Source: Apostichopus japonicus | Taxonomy: Eukaryota > Echinodermata > Holothuroidea > Aspidochirotida > Stichopodidae | NCBI RefSeq assembly: GCF_037975245.1 | Contig: NC_092563.1 | Coordinates: 25,330,960-25,394,959 of the forward strand | DNA length: 64,000 nucleotides | Direction of reading: 5' to 3' | Shown here: positions 1 to 13,000 of the stretch, piece after piece | How the letters are laid out: every line of letters starts with the position of its first letter | How positions within the stretch are numbered: the first letter of the stretch is position 1 | The notes under the pieces: generated by a model | The model's database searches: none | What the model saw: only the letters and a program-made list of their open reading frames with translations | Told to the model about the DNA's origin: nothing | Made by a program: the position numbers and the translations under genes

Positions 1-420
1 TCGAAAGATCTCAAACTTTTTGGATGCACCTTGTTGAGGTCAAAGGTCATGTATAGGATCAGAGGCAAAACTTGTAAACATTATATTTCAAGCGGAATTT
101 TGAATGAATTTCTCATTTTGTATATGGTGCTCCATATGGAGAAGATGAAACCTAATGGTTTTGTTGGAGGTCAAAGGTCATTTGAGGTTAGCAAAGGTCA
201 AAATCTGGAAACCTTGTAAACATGATATCTCAAGAAGGGAATCTTGAATGAATCTCATTCTAACTATGTGGATGCCCGATGTTGAGTTCAATAAGCCTAT
301 TGTTTTGGTGGAGGTTTTAGTAATGTAGGGTCAGCAGAGGTTAAGTTGTGAAAGCATTGTATAACAATATTTCAACGATAGAATTTTGTATGAAAATGCT
401 CTCATTTAGTACATAAATCT
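1..420. repeat. Diverged tandem repeat, ~130-145 bp unit, with DR1-like sites
   Basis: Two clear units and a decayed third share the order: GAGGTCAAAGGTCA, then 'aaaccttgtaaacatgatatctcaag', then 'ttgaatgaatctcatt'. The GAGGTCAAAGGTCA core starts at 36 and at 167, with a degenerate copy near 311. The core contains AGGTCA-A-AGGTCA, a perfect direct repeat with 1-bp spacing. It lies upstream of an exon of the plus-strand gene, so it is probably intronic. Confidence 0.6.
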
Positions 421-1217
421 CATCAGAGGTCCAAGTCTTTAAATCCTTGTTTATATGGATAAATTATTTGAACAAATGAAAATGAGAACCTTGTTTTCTC
501 AGTTGTCATGACAACATCATGTACACTGCTGTTGCTAGATGCATTCCTTAGTTACCAGAAGGCAAACGATGTAGTGATTCCTTGTCAATGTAACATTAGA
601 TACAACATTTGTTGACTTAAACTGACTTGAGGGTCTTACATGAGTATGTGTCCACATGACTCCTTGACCAAGGTTGTGTCCAGTTGGTCATTTGTCACTG
701 TACATGTTAACACTTTTAAGCAAGATAACGTTTATAGTGAAGCTTGGTTGAACTTCATACTTGCTCTAATGATTCAGCTCTAGTTGTTGGTGGAATTGGG
801 GATGTAAATTATATCATTCTTTAGGTGAATTAAAAAAGACTCAAAGCCTTGCAAACTTTGTAAGTTCAAACATATTGTCGCATGAAATTCATGTTGTTTG
901 TTGGTCCACTGACTGAGTGAAAGAACCCAGTCAGCAATCAATTGAAGCCTTTGTAGAATTCAAATGTATGAGTAGGATAAATCTCTAGAATAAACTTATG
1001 TTAGTTAGGAAACCACCACTCTAAGGCCTTGGTGGATTTCTAATGGATTAGTAACAGAGCCCAGTACTCATTTTAGGTGTTTGATTGTAACTTAGGTTGA
1101 CAGCCTTGAATGTGTAATGGAATGCTATGGTTTGTTGTTAACAAGCAGCTTCACCAAGAAAGTTGAATCTGTCTGATTTATAACTCTCACAGTATGTTAT
1201 ATCTCCTCCCTTTCTAG

Positions 1218-1297
1218 TGTCTATGCTGTATCATGGAGACCAGTTTAATATAGAATATTCAGATGAGATCGGCCGGATCGACTGCCAGGTTGTCAGA
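1218..1297 (+). CDS. Penultimate coding exon of an unidentified plus-strand gene
   Basis: This 80-nt exon is flanked by a good acceptor (TTTCTAG at 1211-1217) and a consensus donor (GTAAGT from 1298). Only one frame is open through the exon. It starts with two bases that complete a codon from an exon outside the window, then gives 26 codons beginning SMLYHGDQFNIEYSDE and ending DCQVVR in phase 0. That phase joins without a break to the next exon at 2780. The peptide is acidic and looks globular. I do not recognise the family. No further exon is visible between 1 and 1217, so the rest of the gene lies to the left of the window. Confidence 0.6.
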
Positions 1298-2779
1298 GTA
1301 AGTCTTTAAGGGAGATTCAATATGGAATGCCAAAACAGACAAAATTTCTGTTCCTTAGTCATTGTGTTAATACCAAATCGATGTCGCATAATGACATAAC
1401 AGTTTACAATTCCTCAATGTGCTACAATTGCTGTTATCAAATAAGGACCAACGACACTGTTGTTATTAATGGGCAATTCAATAAATAGGTAAACCGAGTC
1501 ATGAACAATGTGATCTAAAGTATGCAAACAGGGTATCATTGTATAGGTAATTTTGTCTATTTTAAGGAAATGTAACTTATTTGTAGATTGGACACATTGA
1601 GATTACAAAAAAACAATATTCACATACCCACGTCATACTTTGAAAATTTTGGTGAAAAAATTGAAAATGATACATTTTCCATTTTGAAGAAGATAGTGTA
1701 AAGAAGATAGATAGTCCTGTCGTGGTTGGAAGTAGAAGTCAATTTAGTTTCCATTCATTGTAAACTGAAGATTCGTTGAAGTTAAGTTCATTTGTTTTTG
1801 CATGTATGATTTTGGTTACAGTGTTGTGTTGGGAGTATTCAATTTGAATAGTTTAGTCCACATAATCCAAACACAGCAGTGGGTCTAACATTTGACGTAG
1901 TGGGGTAGGGTTTGGGAGCCTATCACATCCATGCCTGTAATATATCCAACTGTCAATCAAAACTAAAGATCAAACAATGGTAAAAGCTCTCATGAATTAC
2001 TTACAGTATACTGTTCTAATGTTATCCATAATATGGTAATAAATATTTACACATATGGATGCTATGATACTATATACATGGAAAGTGCGGTAAAGAATTA
2101 TCAACATGTTTCAAGTTGAACTGTGTGTTTCTCCTGTTTCATTATAATGAACATTGTTTAAACACTTTTGACATTTTTATTAGCGTTGTGTCGGGAGTAT
2201 TCCACTTCAATTGTTGACACTCAATCTATAGTAACGAATCTTAAACGAATTGGAGTAAAAATAATTCGATACTGTAAAATCCTTACCCAGTGAATTTAAC
2301 TGTTTGATGCTTTGTCAACATGATAACTGATTCCTCATACCTTTCTTTATATGTTGCTGCATTAGTCAATAGATGAACCTCTTCATTTTGGTGTGCACAT
2401 GTATATTAGCATGGCTTACCCCACACTATGAATATGCAAATTTAGGCATTGTAACCACCAATTTTTTTCTTTTCTGGTTGATCCTGGCATCCTATTTTCT
2501 TTGGTGGGGTGGGGGGGGGGGGGAGAGACTGATGGTAATATGCACTGCACCATCTTTATTGGCCATACTGTCACTATTAAGAAGTTACCAGTTAAGTTGT
2601 CATAAGCAATACCTACATTAACTGATTGTTTCTTATTGCCTGTTAACTTATTTTGTCACTTGATTCACTTTTACCTCTTTTCATTTCTGGCCCTTTTCTT
2701 ATCATATTTTACTTCATTGTAACCTTTTTTTTTTGGTAGTTTATTTTGGCCTAAATATGCTTTCTTGCCTCCAATACAG

Positions 2780-2872
2780 GATGAAGACGAGGGCAGAGAT
2801 TTGATTACCAATTTATCTTTGTCCATAAGAATGGAAGCTATCAACTCTTGGTTCTCTACCAGTTACAGCTAA
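2780..2872 (+). CDS. Terminal coding exon of the same unidentified plus-strand gene
   Basis: A pyrimidine-rich tract and CAATACAG acceptor (2772-2779) lead into 30 codons beginning DEDEGRDLITNLSLSIRM and ending with TAA at 2870-2872. The upstream exon ends in phase 0 and this one starts in phase 0, so the two read through as 56 residues of continuous C-terminus. The last residues (TSYS and the stop) are encoded by 'accagttacagctaa', which is the first, diverged unit of the minisatellite that follows. The present C-terminus is therefore set by the repeat. No function is proposed. Confidence 0.6.
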   Translation, partial: DEDEGRDLITNLSLSIRMEAINSWFSTSYS

Positions 2873-3355
2873 ATAAGTGACTTACCAGTCACATCACAGT
2901 TACAGCTGGAGTAGTGGGTTACCAGTCATAGCTATCACAGTTACAGCTGGAGTAGTGAGTTCCCAGTCACAGCTATCACAGTTACAGCTGGAATAGTGAG
3001 TTACCAGTCACAGCTACCACAGTTACAGCTGGAGTAGTGAATTACATACCAGTCACAGCTATGATAATTACAGCTGGAATAGTGACTTGCCAGTCACAGC
3101 TACTGCAGTTACAGCAGGAGTAGTGGGTTACCAGTCGCAGCTATGGATATGTACACAGTACCAAGTCAGTGTTAACTGTAGTCTGTTATCACTTACATTT
3201 ATGGCAATCACAGTTACAGCTGGAGTAGTGACTTGCAAGTTACCGCTATAGACATGTACATAAACCAAACCATTGTTATCAGGTAGTCTGTTATCCTTTA
3301 GTACATCGCTAGTACGGTTTCAGCTGGAGTAGTGGGTTACCAGACACTGCTATGG
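2858..3355. repeat. Minisatellite, ~41-bp unit, about 10 copies
   Basis: The unit reads approximately 'agtagtgagttaccagtc' followed by 'acagctatcacagttacagctgg'. Copies are close together from 2860 to about 3150. More diverged copies, interrupted by 'atatgtacacag' stretches, run to about 3355. It starts at the stop codon of the plus-strand gene and probably forms its 3' UTR. Confidence 0.75.
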
Positions 3356-3359
3356 ATAT

Positions 3360-6300
3360 GTACACACAGAACCAAGTCATTGCCATCCAGTAGTCTTTCA
3401 TCTCTTACAGCTCCCGCTACCGTGGTAACAGCTGAATTTAGTGGTTTACCAGGTACATGCTTTCACCACTTGCTTCTAGTGATCTTGTCCAACAGATATT
3501 GTGGATGGTGGATTGATTACGTTAATCAACAAAGTTACATTATCTCAGTAGACCATCAGTGCCTATTGTCAGAACTGTACATCACAAGGTTTCTACTTTT
3601 GTCATAGTGTCTTATAATTATTGCATTGTATACTACGTATCATGCAAATAATGTATGTTTTGCTAAAAAACGGCCAGCATGTACCACCTTTTCTTCTTAA
3701 GTATGCAATAAATGTTAGTAAATTATTATTGTAGCATTGTGGGGAGGGGGGGGAGATTCTCCAGTATTTTTACAGACAGCACTTTTATATTTTTCATAAT
3801 GTGCAAAATTTGTACTGTTTACAGATTTTGTACAGCACTGAAGCACTTCTTACCTACAAAACATAACATCTGCACAGGAACGATTCTGACAACAATGTTT
3901 TCATATTTTTTTTATTAAAGTTATGTTTATAATTATAGTTACTAAATGTGTAAGTTATATATTCATCTATATTTATATGTTCTGGTGAAAGATTGATGGC
4001 ACTCTGGGTAATTTCTGGGTAAATCTCTGGGTAATTTCTGTAGAGGTAATTGTCATCAACAATGAGGCCATTGTGCCGTCTAAGAACAAAGCCTGTAATC
4101 TTTCTGGTCAGCTTAAAAAGAAGAAGTATGAACATAAAAAATACAAGGAGCATGGCACCACCAATTAATATTAATTATATCAATTTATTTCTGTAACATT
4201 GTAAAATTACCTTTTCAAAGATGTGGACAAAGCATGGACGGAGGAAAATCATGGACGGAAAAAGACATGAGTTACATACTAGCTGAAAAGTGATTTCTGT
4301 AGAATGACAAGATTCAATGAACCTATGCGACGATAAATTTGCCTTCTTGTATTAATGCCTCCCATGTACCTCCCATTACCTCCTATGTCTATTAGTGCAA
4401 TGTGCTGATACCTTTATTGCATGCCATTAACTCTCACGAAATAGTATAAATAATCTTTAAAGCTGGACAATAGAATATAAACAGCTAGTGTTTAATCAGA
4501 CATTAAAGTAAAGTAACCAGATGTCATATTTCTGGGAACAGTGCCATGAATTTATGAACTGTCACAGATTAAGTTTCCTGGAAAAGTGACTTTAGTTTAT
4601 GTACTGTCCTAGAAATATCAGCAAATTTGTCAAGAATTCACTTGAGTTATTCAATATAACTGATTGGCCTCCAGTTAAAAACACAGCATGAACACAAGCT
4701 GTAATTGTTAAAACTATGAATGTTAAAACTACAAGTTTCTTCGTGTATCACAGATAATGAGACATGTAAAGACCTTGTATGCCATCGAATATTGTTTTAG
4801 TTATGGCCCTTTATAAATGTATTATATATATGTATAGATATAATGACAATCCTTTTATAATTTCATAGCCTCATATGAACATAAAAGAACATTTTTGCAC
4901 CGAGTGATCAAAAGGAGTAAAAGGCAAGTTTTTTTGGACAAAATACTTGTAAAGTTTGGCATTTGACCCTGATTATCCTTGAAACATATAGAACTACCAA
5001 ACCAATGAGAAACATTGTAAAATTAATCCTACAAAGGTACAGGAAAGGTACAGAAGTGACCCTTGATGTCAAAATGGTGGAGGAGGGATGTGGATGTCAA
5101 TTTCCAGATATTTTGGAAACTATGTGGTCACCTTCCATTAATTTAATGAAAGAGCAATGTAGGCCATCAACATGGATGAAAGGTTTGCTCAAAGTGACAT
5201 GAATAAAGATTGATTAATCTTGAAAGTTTGACATTGTATATAAATAAGTCTGAACAGCGTGATCCCGACGTAGACTATTATAATATAAACAGAACAAATC
5301 TTAACTCTCACGACATAAAGAATAAGGAAATTACAATAAATAGTAAAATGTAAAGGACAGAACTTATTAATATAAAATATTCTAAAACAGCCTCATTAGT
5401 ATTGCGAATGAAATGATAGTCCTCAATAATTGTCAGTCGATCGCAGATGGCTGCAAGGTGGATGAACACGAAGGTCGCAAACACCACATGCAACCAATCA
5501 GTCGCCTTGCAATACCCTTTTATAAGAAATGTTAATTTCACATATTCACATCACAGCTATGCAATACAAGAATATTTTATGCATTCCAAATCATCAGTTG
5601 CAACCTACAGAGTTTAATTAAGTTGGAACCTATAGAGGCGAGTTGGAATGGTGAAAAGCAGCAAATAAATTTATAAAATATCTATCCAAGACTTTGCATA
5701 ATTTCTCTGAACCCGTTATGTTTTCTTCCATGAACTTTTATCAAATCCACTTTAAATCAAGGCTTTGTTCTAGACTTACAAGCTTGAGCTCTTGAACATT
5801 TATTGTCAGTGGTTATTTTGTTACAAATTGGCAGTTTATGGGTGAAGGTAGTTTATGGTTGAAGGTAGTTACAAGAATACAAGGTACTGAACATTATTTG
5901 CATCATTTGTTCACTTGGAGGTGCCTCCCAAATGCTAGACCTAAGCCCTCCTTAAAGTAGTTGATAGACTAATCTAGTTTGCTGGAAGTTCATGATCATA
6001 TGATCTCCATTAAGAGTTTTCATTAGAGATTAACATCAAACCTAAAAGATTTGAGGGTTAAACTGACCTTAAATATATGATTACCCATACTTCGGTGTTA
6101 ATGGCCACAAGCCAACTTCTCTTACTTAATACTTACTTAATACTCTTACTACTTCTACAAACCTTTCAAGACCCTGAATGACATCAGCTGTTACAACATT
6201 GAACTAAATCTCTAGACAACAACAATTATATCAGGACTCCCTGCTGCAAAAATACATTCTAACAGTTTTCCATGATAATCATAACCATTGGTAACATTCT

Positions 6301-6540
6301 ATTCTTACTTTATTAGGCAACAACAAATTTACTAAATATTTACTTTAAGATTTCACTCCATTAGTACTAATTGGGGCAAAATCCTTGAGTTGAGATGCAG
6401 TAATGAATCATTGCAATCAATATTATTGTGTTCCTGAAATTAAGAGACTTTGTATTTAATCCAGATCCTGAAGTTACTGATGCAGGGTGCGTCAGTTCTA
6501 GAAGATGTCCTTCCTGTAGCCTACATTCAATTATAAGATG
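3360..6540. other. Spacer with no supported gene
   Basis: No exon with convincing splice sites or family similarity was found. One minus-strand open frame at 3854-4153 encodes 99 residues with a hydrophobic N-terminal stretch (about residues 1-15) and a Tyr/Asn-rich tail. Another at 5308-5541 is hydrophobic. Both are in very AT-rich DNA, match no family I know, and lack a clear acceptor. AATAAA occurs near 3706 and 5203 on the plus strand. Two isolated ATGGACGGA words occur at 4234 and 4251. Confidence 0.5.
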
Positions 6541-6544
6541 ACCT

Positions 6545-6870
6545 TAACTAACCGAATTCAGATGAACTGATTCACCGGCTGCATGAACCCAGTTCTTTGA
6601 AGACGTTTATCCACCGGCTGTATGAACTCAGTTCTTTCATGACATTTATCAACCGGCTGTATGAACTCAGTTCTTTGATGACATTTATTCACCATCTGCA
6701 TGAACTCAGTTCTTTGACGACGTTTATCAACCGGCTGCATGAACTCAGTTCTTTGACGAATTATTCACCGGCTGAATGAACTCAGTTCTGTGGTGACGTT
6801 TATTCAGGGGCTGCATGAACTAAGATCTTTGGTGACGTTTATTCACAGGCTGAATTCAGGTCTATGGTGT
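6545..6870. repeat. Minisatellite, ~39-bp unit, about 8 copies, in the ANKS6 3' flank
   Basis: The unit is 'gaactcagttctttgatgac' plus 'atttatcaaccggctgcat'. Roughly eight copies run from 6560 to 6870 with a few substitutions each. The array lies just downstream of the ANKS6 stop (minus strand), so it is probably in the 3' UTR or just past it. Several units contain TTTATT on the plus strand, which is AATAAA in the gene's sense. Confidence 0.8.
6838..6843 (-). promoter_or_regulatory. Candidate poly(A) signal of ANKS6
   Basis: AATAAA on the minus strand, 72 nt past the ANKS6 stop codon, is supplied by a minisatellite unit. A second identical signal sits at 6799-6804 in the next unit. Which one is used cannot be told from sequence. 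Confidence 0.45.
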
Positions 6871-6914
6871 TTTCCAATCAGGAATGCTTTCATCTTGTTA
6901 TAAAATGGTGTTCC

Positions 6915-7093
6915 TTAGTTTTGTTTTAAAATAACATTCATTAATTGCCTTCTATGTCCAGAGACATCAATTCCCATTTCCAGCAAATCGGACTCATTGA
7001 GAGCCAAAAAGGCGTCCATGTCAACTTCCTGATCTTCAAACATTGGAGCGTACCTCTCCAGAGACAGTTTCTTCAAAAGATGGGTCAATTCAT
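6915..7093 (-). CDS. ANKS6: ANKS6 coding exon 11, SAM domain and stop (residues 716-774)
   Basis: This exon is 179 nt with acceptor TTTGTGTTTTCAG. It encodes DELTHLLKKLSLERYAPMFE, then DQEVDMDAFLALNESDLLEM and the final helix, ending VILKQN and TAA. This is a complete SAM domain. Vertebrate ANKS6 has about 35 more residues after the SAM domain; here a stop follows directly, so either the tail is absent or an alternative splice was not seen. Confidence 0.92.
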
Positions 7094-10000
7094 CTGAAAA
7101 CACAAAATAAAGATATATAACAGTGACATATCATCTGATAACAGGAAGCAATATCAGGTCAATTGATATGGTTACAAGAAAGGATTACTGTGACCACTAA
7201 GCAGCCAGTGACCATAACCCCATCACACATATTAATAGAGCCCACAACACCCCACAAACCCTATTATCAGTCCATGTCTTGGGAATGACGTACATCACAC
7301 ATATAAAAAGGAGCACACACCCCACATACCCTATTATCAGTCCATGTCTTAGGAATAACATACATCACACATATTTAAGGAGCACACACACCCCATGTAC
7401 CCTATTATCAGTCCATGTCTTAGGAATAACTTACATCAGACATATTAAAGGAGCACATACCCTATTATCAGTCCATGTATTAGGAATTAAATAAATGTAG
7501 TAATAGTAGTATTGCTATTCTGACAGGAAACTTTTTCTCCTCAAATTTTACATGTTAATATACTGAATGCTATCCCACGTTGTTAGTGCATTTCACTGTG
7601 AAGAGTAATCACTTCAGCAGTGATATGCTTCCTTTGTGTTGTCACCAACATGGCAATAATTGTGAATTGTGGATTTGGTCCTATTTATGTTAACAATGGA
7701 CGTTATGCCACTAACTCATGGATTTTAAACAGCTGAAAGTGGGAATATCTTGGTTACAACTTGACACACAAATATAAATTTTTGTAATTTTGTGCTCTTA
7801 TTATAATTTTATCTGTAGGTACAGCAGGTGTATTAAACCATACGTTCATAAGAAGTCTACTAGGGCCGGGAGCACAGTTAGCCTAGCCAAGTATGTGATC
7901 AGATAAATGCCAGGATGTAAAATCAGTATAATATTAGAAACTACCAAAAAACCAACCACTGGCAGCTTTAAGAAATTAAATTATTGGACGATATTTTGTT
8001 TCATGTCTAGTACTATATAAGTGAAATATGCATCGTGTGTGTTTTCCACAGCAGCAGGGGATTTTATCATAGAAATATACGGGGAGATTGATGTGCACAA
8101 AGTGGCGACCAGGTGCCTTGGCAGATGATTGGCAAATGTGTTGTTTTAAATAGCCATGTGAACCTGGATTTAATCATTCCCTGGTTTTCTTTGATGGTCG
8201 GTCCATCCAAAATGTCTTAGCATAGAAGATGTTTACTTACCCTCCTCGCTAACACCACTACTGGAGCTACCTGGGATGGCCTTGTGTTCAACAGAGACCT
8301 CTGTACGATTGGATGGTATGAAGAATTGCATTGTGGGTGATGGTGGAGGTGTCAGAGTTGAAGTTGTACTTCCTGTTCCTCTGGAGCTTTTCTTCTTTGG
8401 CTGCACTGACCCAGAGAGGGTAGAGGATGTGGAACTAGCTGTTTGTCTTGATCTCATATGCTGGTATCTATGGTTCGATATGAGACAGAATCACGTATAG
8501 AACGTCTTCCCAGGATAATGTATGCAAGAGTCACTGAGTCTCTATTGCGATATTGTCTGTCCAGATCAGATATCATGTGTATTAAACCATACTACAATGT
8601 CATGTGCTTCTACTTTTATAAAACACCTTCACTAACCTATCACAGAAATGTGATAGCATACCCTTGGAAATTATGGTCACCAACAAATATTGAAGTGGCA
8701 GTTAAATATAAAGTGCTTAATAGAAAGAATTGTCCCAACTGGCTGTTTAAATGTATGGAGTGCAAATGAATGATTAAATTCACTCAAGTCACTGCTGTAA
8801 TCAATTGAATTGAACCTACATAAATAAAATATAGAAAGGGGAATAAAATTAGCATCCACTTACCGTGCCAGTTCATCTGAGCCTCGTTCTCCTTTCCTAT
8901 CTGTTTGGTTGTGACTAAATCTTCTCACTTCATCCTTCTTTGAGAGGACTGGCAAGGAGCTAAGTCGACCGGAGGTAATCTTTCCATAAAAGAAGGTGCT
9001 TGAATTCCCTGATGAGTTGGGACTGATAGTTAGTCCATTGTGGAGTGAACTTGAGGGACTCGTTCCTGACATGGAACGTCTTGTAAATAAGAGCTTGTTG
9101 GGTTTGCCATTTGTTTTCTGTGTTATCAAAGCATGAAAAGATTATCAGTGGCGGTATATGGTCCTTAACATGCTGTCAATAGTGACTTACATTTATTACC
9201 TGGTGCATCACAACTTTGATATATGGTCTGATATTAATGTCAATGTCGACTAATTTTGACGTTATGTTCTACATTCTAAACAAAGAGCTACATTCATTCT
9301 AAATGAGATAAGGCATCAAGGCACTAAAATTCATTGATAGCTCATCCTGCACTCTCTATAAACAGCTCATCCTGCACTCTGAAGACGGTGATTGACAGAG
9401 AATTACATTTGATCGAACATTCCATTTATTATTTACCTGTGTACGTAAATTATTTGCATGTTTTTGCTGATATAATATGAATATTTTAACATGTAACAGG
9501 ACGATAATTTTGAAACCCATCTATCCATATTACCATGACATTTTTTTGTTAAATTTCGAGCAATTTGGAGAGCTTGCAGCACATGGAATATGATATCAAA
9601 CAAACAAATGATAACACCACTCAAAGTTTGGGGCTAAACATAATACATTTATTGTTATACATTTGCATGGTTTTGTTTATCGCTTTTTGGCACATCCTAC
9701 CCTCCTTGAAAATCATTTTTAGATGGAGTTGCATAAATTATTGCTTCTGCACTGAGCAGGACTACCCTCATTAATGAAAATAATAAAAAAAGTAAATCAA
9801 AAAAATTATTCTCATTAGATGATTTTCTTTCTTGAGTGATTCCCAAAGTTTTACCTTAATTGAGAAGCCTCTCATTGTTTTGATGGAAGGCTGACTGTGA
9901 TGTTGATTCCGATCTGAGGTTTGAAATTCAAAGGCTGTAGGAGGCAGAAATGGCGGAATGACGGAGGGGAGCTTACTGTCCGTTTGTGCAAACGCTGCAG

Positions 10001-13000
10001 GTAGTGTGCTCTGTGGAAGTACAATAAGGCTTCACATTTCATAAATATTTCCACAAAATAAACATTTAAGAAAGAGTTGTTTTCTTGATCTGTGATAGCA
10101 CTAATCAATAGACACCTTTGGAGCATGAGTAGGTTAATCCATCATTTTTTACTAATTGCCAATCCATTTTTAATTACATCATGTCCTCTTCATACAAACA
10201 ACTTCATACAACAACAACTTCAACAACAAACAACAACTTCGTACAAACAAAAGTCGGTCAAGGACAAAAAGTACACTCAATTCATGGCGCACACGCCTGA
10301 TAAATGGCATTTATCATCTAGGTTAATTCATAGCACACACTCTTGTTTAATATCAAACAAATGTTAGTAAATGGCAAGTAAGCTTGATAATCGCACAAAA
10401 GCCTGATTAATGGCATATTCAAGGCTGATTCATTTATGCACGCCTTAAAATACTGCTTTGTGTACTTCCTCGTACTTAACCAGCTTTATTGCATACTCAC
10501 CAAAGATCTCAATGAATGAGTGTCCCCATATCCACTGTCTTTCCCTGTCAAAGTTGAAATGAAAAAGTATACTATTTTGCATCTAAATACTTGGTGCAAT
10601 ATCTCACATTGACAAGATGTTCTATTACCATAATATGGGGACTAAACATTTGATATAACTTTAACAATGTATTTGGCAGCAACAACTGCTACATATTACA
10701 TCTTTGGTTAACATGCAGACCTATAAATCCTGCTCTCATTACATCTTTGGTTCACATGCAGACTTGCCCTACTCACATTACATCTGTAGTTATCGTGCAG
10801 ACTTGTCCTACATTCATTACATCTGTGGTTATCATGCAGACTTGCCCTAATATCATCATGATGTGTCCCTCTCCTTTAAGATCAATATGCTATGGTACTC
10901 ATAAAAAGAAACTTATATTTTCTTTTCTTTGGTAGTAAACATTCTGCAACCAGCAGTTGTAATACCAACAAGTGTTAAATAAATGGACATTAGAGTGATT
11001 TGTTATACAGGCACTACTAAAACTTCCAACATATTCCGACTTACTCGCTATATTTCCAAGATTAAATTCCACCGACTTGGTGTCTTTACTTTTCCTGCGA
11101 AGCCTTCCATCATCGCTTAGACTTTTTTTACCGGGTCCGACGTCTGTCAGAATAAGGGTCTTATCTAAGGGTATGCTCCTGCTTTCCATTGGAGCTAATT
11201 TAGATGATCCCACCCTCAGAGTTCTGGTCAGCTTGAGCTTACGAAAGCGGTTGGACATTCGTGACCACCAGGCCTGATAAAAAATGGATCATGAAGGACA
11301 GAAGAATATGATTTGTAGAAAATCTAGCTTTAGGGATATCCTTACAGTACATCCAAACATTTTACACTATATATACCAGAAATATACATCATATATATAC
11401 ATCATATCATATACATATATACATCATATATACATCAAATATACACAAAATATATACCAGAAATATACATCATGTATGAAGTAGGCTCCTCACCAAAATC
11501 GATAAAATAAAGAGACTTTGCTTGTTGATCATTTCCTTCTAATCTGTGCCTGACACATACGTCACATTGAGACATCAACAATAAAACTTAATATACCGTT
11601 GATAAGTTACAAATTAGATATTAACGTAGAAACACACACTATGTTGCAGACATAAACATTGAATACACATGAAATATTGAATCCAACTTAAATAGAGATG
11701 TGCTATTTTGCAAACATTACAAATACTATCAAAATTAACTTTTCTGGACCACAGTGTATTCATAACACAAAAGCTATTGTTTAAAAGTTTCTTTCTGTTA
11801 CACTTGGCAGCTGTATATTCTTTTACAACTTAACAATCTGTCGCTCTCAGAGAGGAAATTTGTGTTGTTAAATTGAAGTAGACAACTCCATGCTAAACTT
11901 CACCTCTAAGAAGATATTGACCTGAATAACCGACACCCAGTGTGCCTTTATCTTCAAGGATGAAATAAAAGCACAAAGTAAATCTATATATATATATGAT
12001 CAATCAATCATAACAGCTTTCCATCGGCATCGGATTGTAAGTTACACAAAGAAATTCCTTTCTTCTTAAATAAATTCAGAGGCTCATCAATAAACGTGAC
12101 TGGATTAACTAACTAGGTAAGCACATAAACCTTTATTCTATGCATTTTTTAAGTTAAAACAACTCATTTAGGTTTATTTTAAAGAATATTGGCTTCATTT
12201 CTCATAATCAACTACACATACTGTGACACATTAACAATAGGAGCAGATATGAACAATACCTTTAAGCCTCCCTTTGATGAGTCATCCTGGTCCCAGGTAC
12301 CTATCTGGCTGGTACCATTGTACCCTCTAGATGGGTCAATGGTTCCCACATGGTCAGATGTTGGCATGGTTTGAGGGGCCAGTAATCTGATTAATTCATC
12401 ACCTGATTTATCATTCTCATCTGCAAGCAAAATAAAATGATTGTTAAACTGTGACAAGTTCCAGCCAACAAACTCCTTACTACCATAACAAGCTTATCAC
12501 ACTAGCCTGACCAACAGTTGCATTTAATTGCAGATATCACAAACTACATACTTTCATCTCAATTTCCTCCTGTTTGCTTTTTGCTTACCAAATGTGGAAC
12601 GTTTGTCATTAATTGCCCTTTTGTTGACAACACCATGTCACAAATGAGACAATCAGTGACATCTGCGACCATAGAACAACTTCATAAAACGTTGAGATTT
12701 GTAAACTGGGTCAACAATATACTAGGTTGGGCATTTTGTTAATAACTACTAAAACACGTCACTACAGAGACTTGTAAACTGGGTGAAGAGTTAATTGACC
12801 CACTCTCGACCTCAGACCCCTTTGCATGGAGAGTGACCGCGTCATTGTCTAGTCTCGAGAACCTCGGAAAAGAACGGATACTTCACTTGATCTTAGCTTC
12901 TAGGTTGGGTCAAATTAAGTATTGTTATAACAGACCAGTACTGAGGTTTGTAAACTGGGTGAACAGTTAACCCTGGGTTGTGCAAACACAACCTTGTACC

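Noticed and set aside
6558-6779. 60-codon frames on both strands with repeated FIQPVDK-type units
   Set aside because: Produced by the 39-bp minisatellite; its unit length divisible by three keeps frames open.
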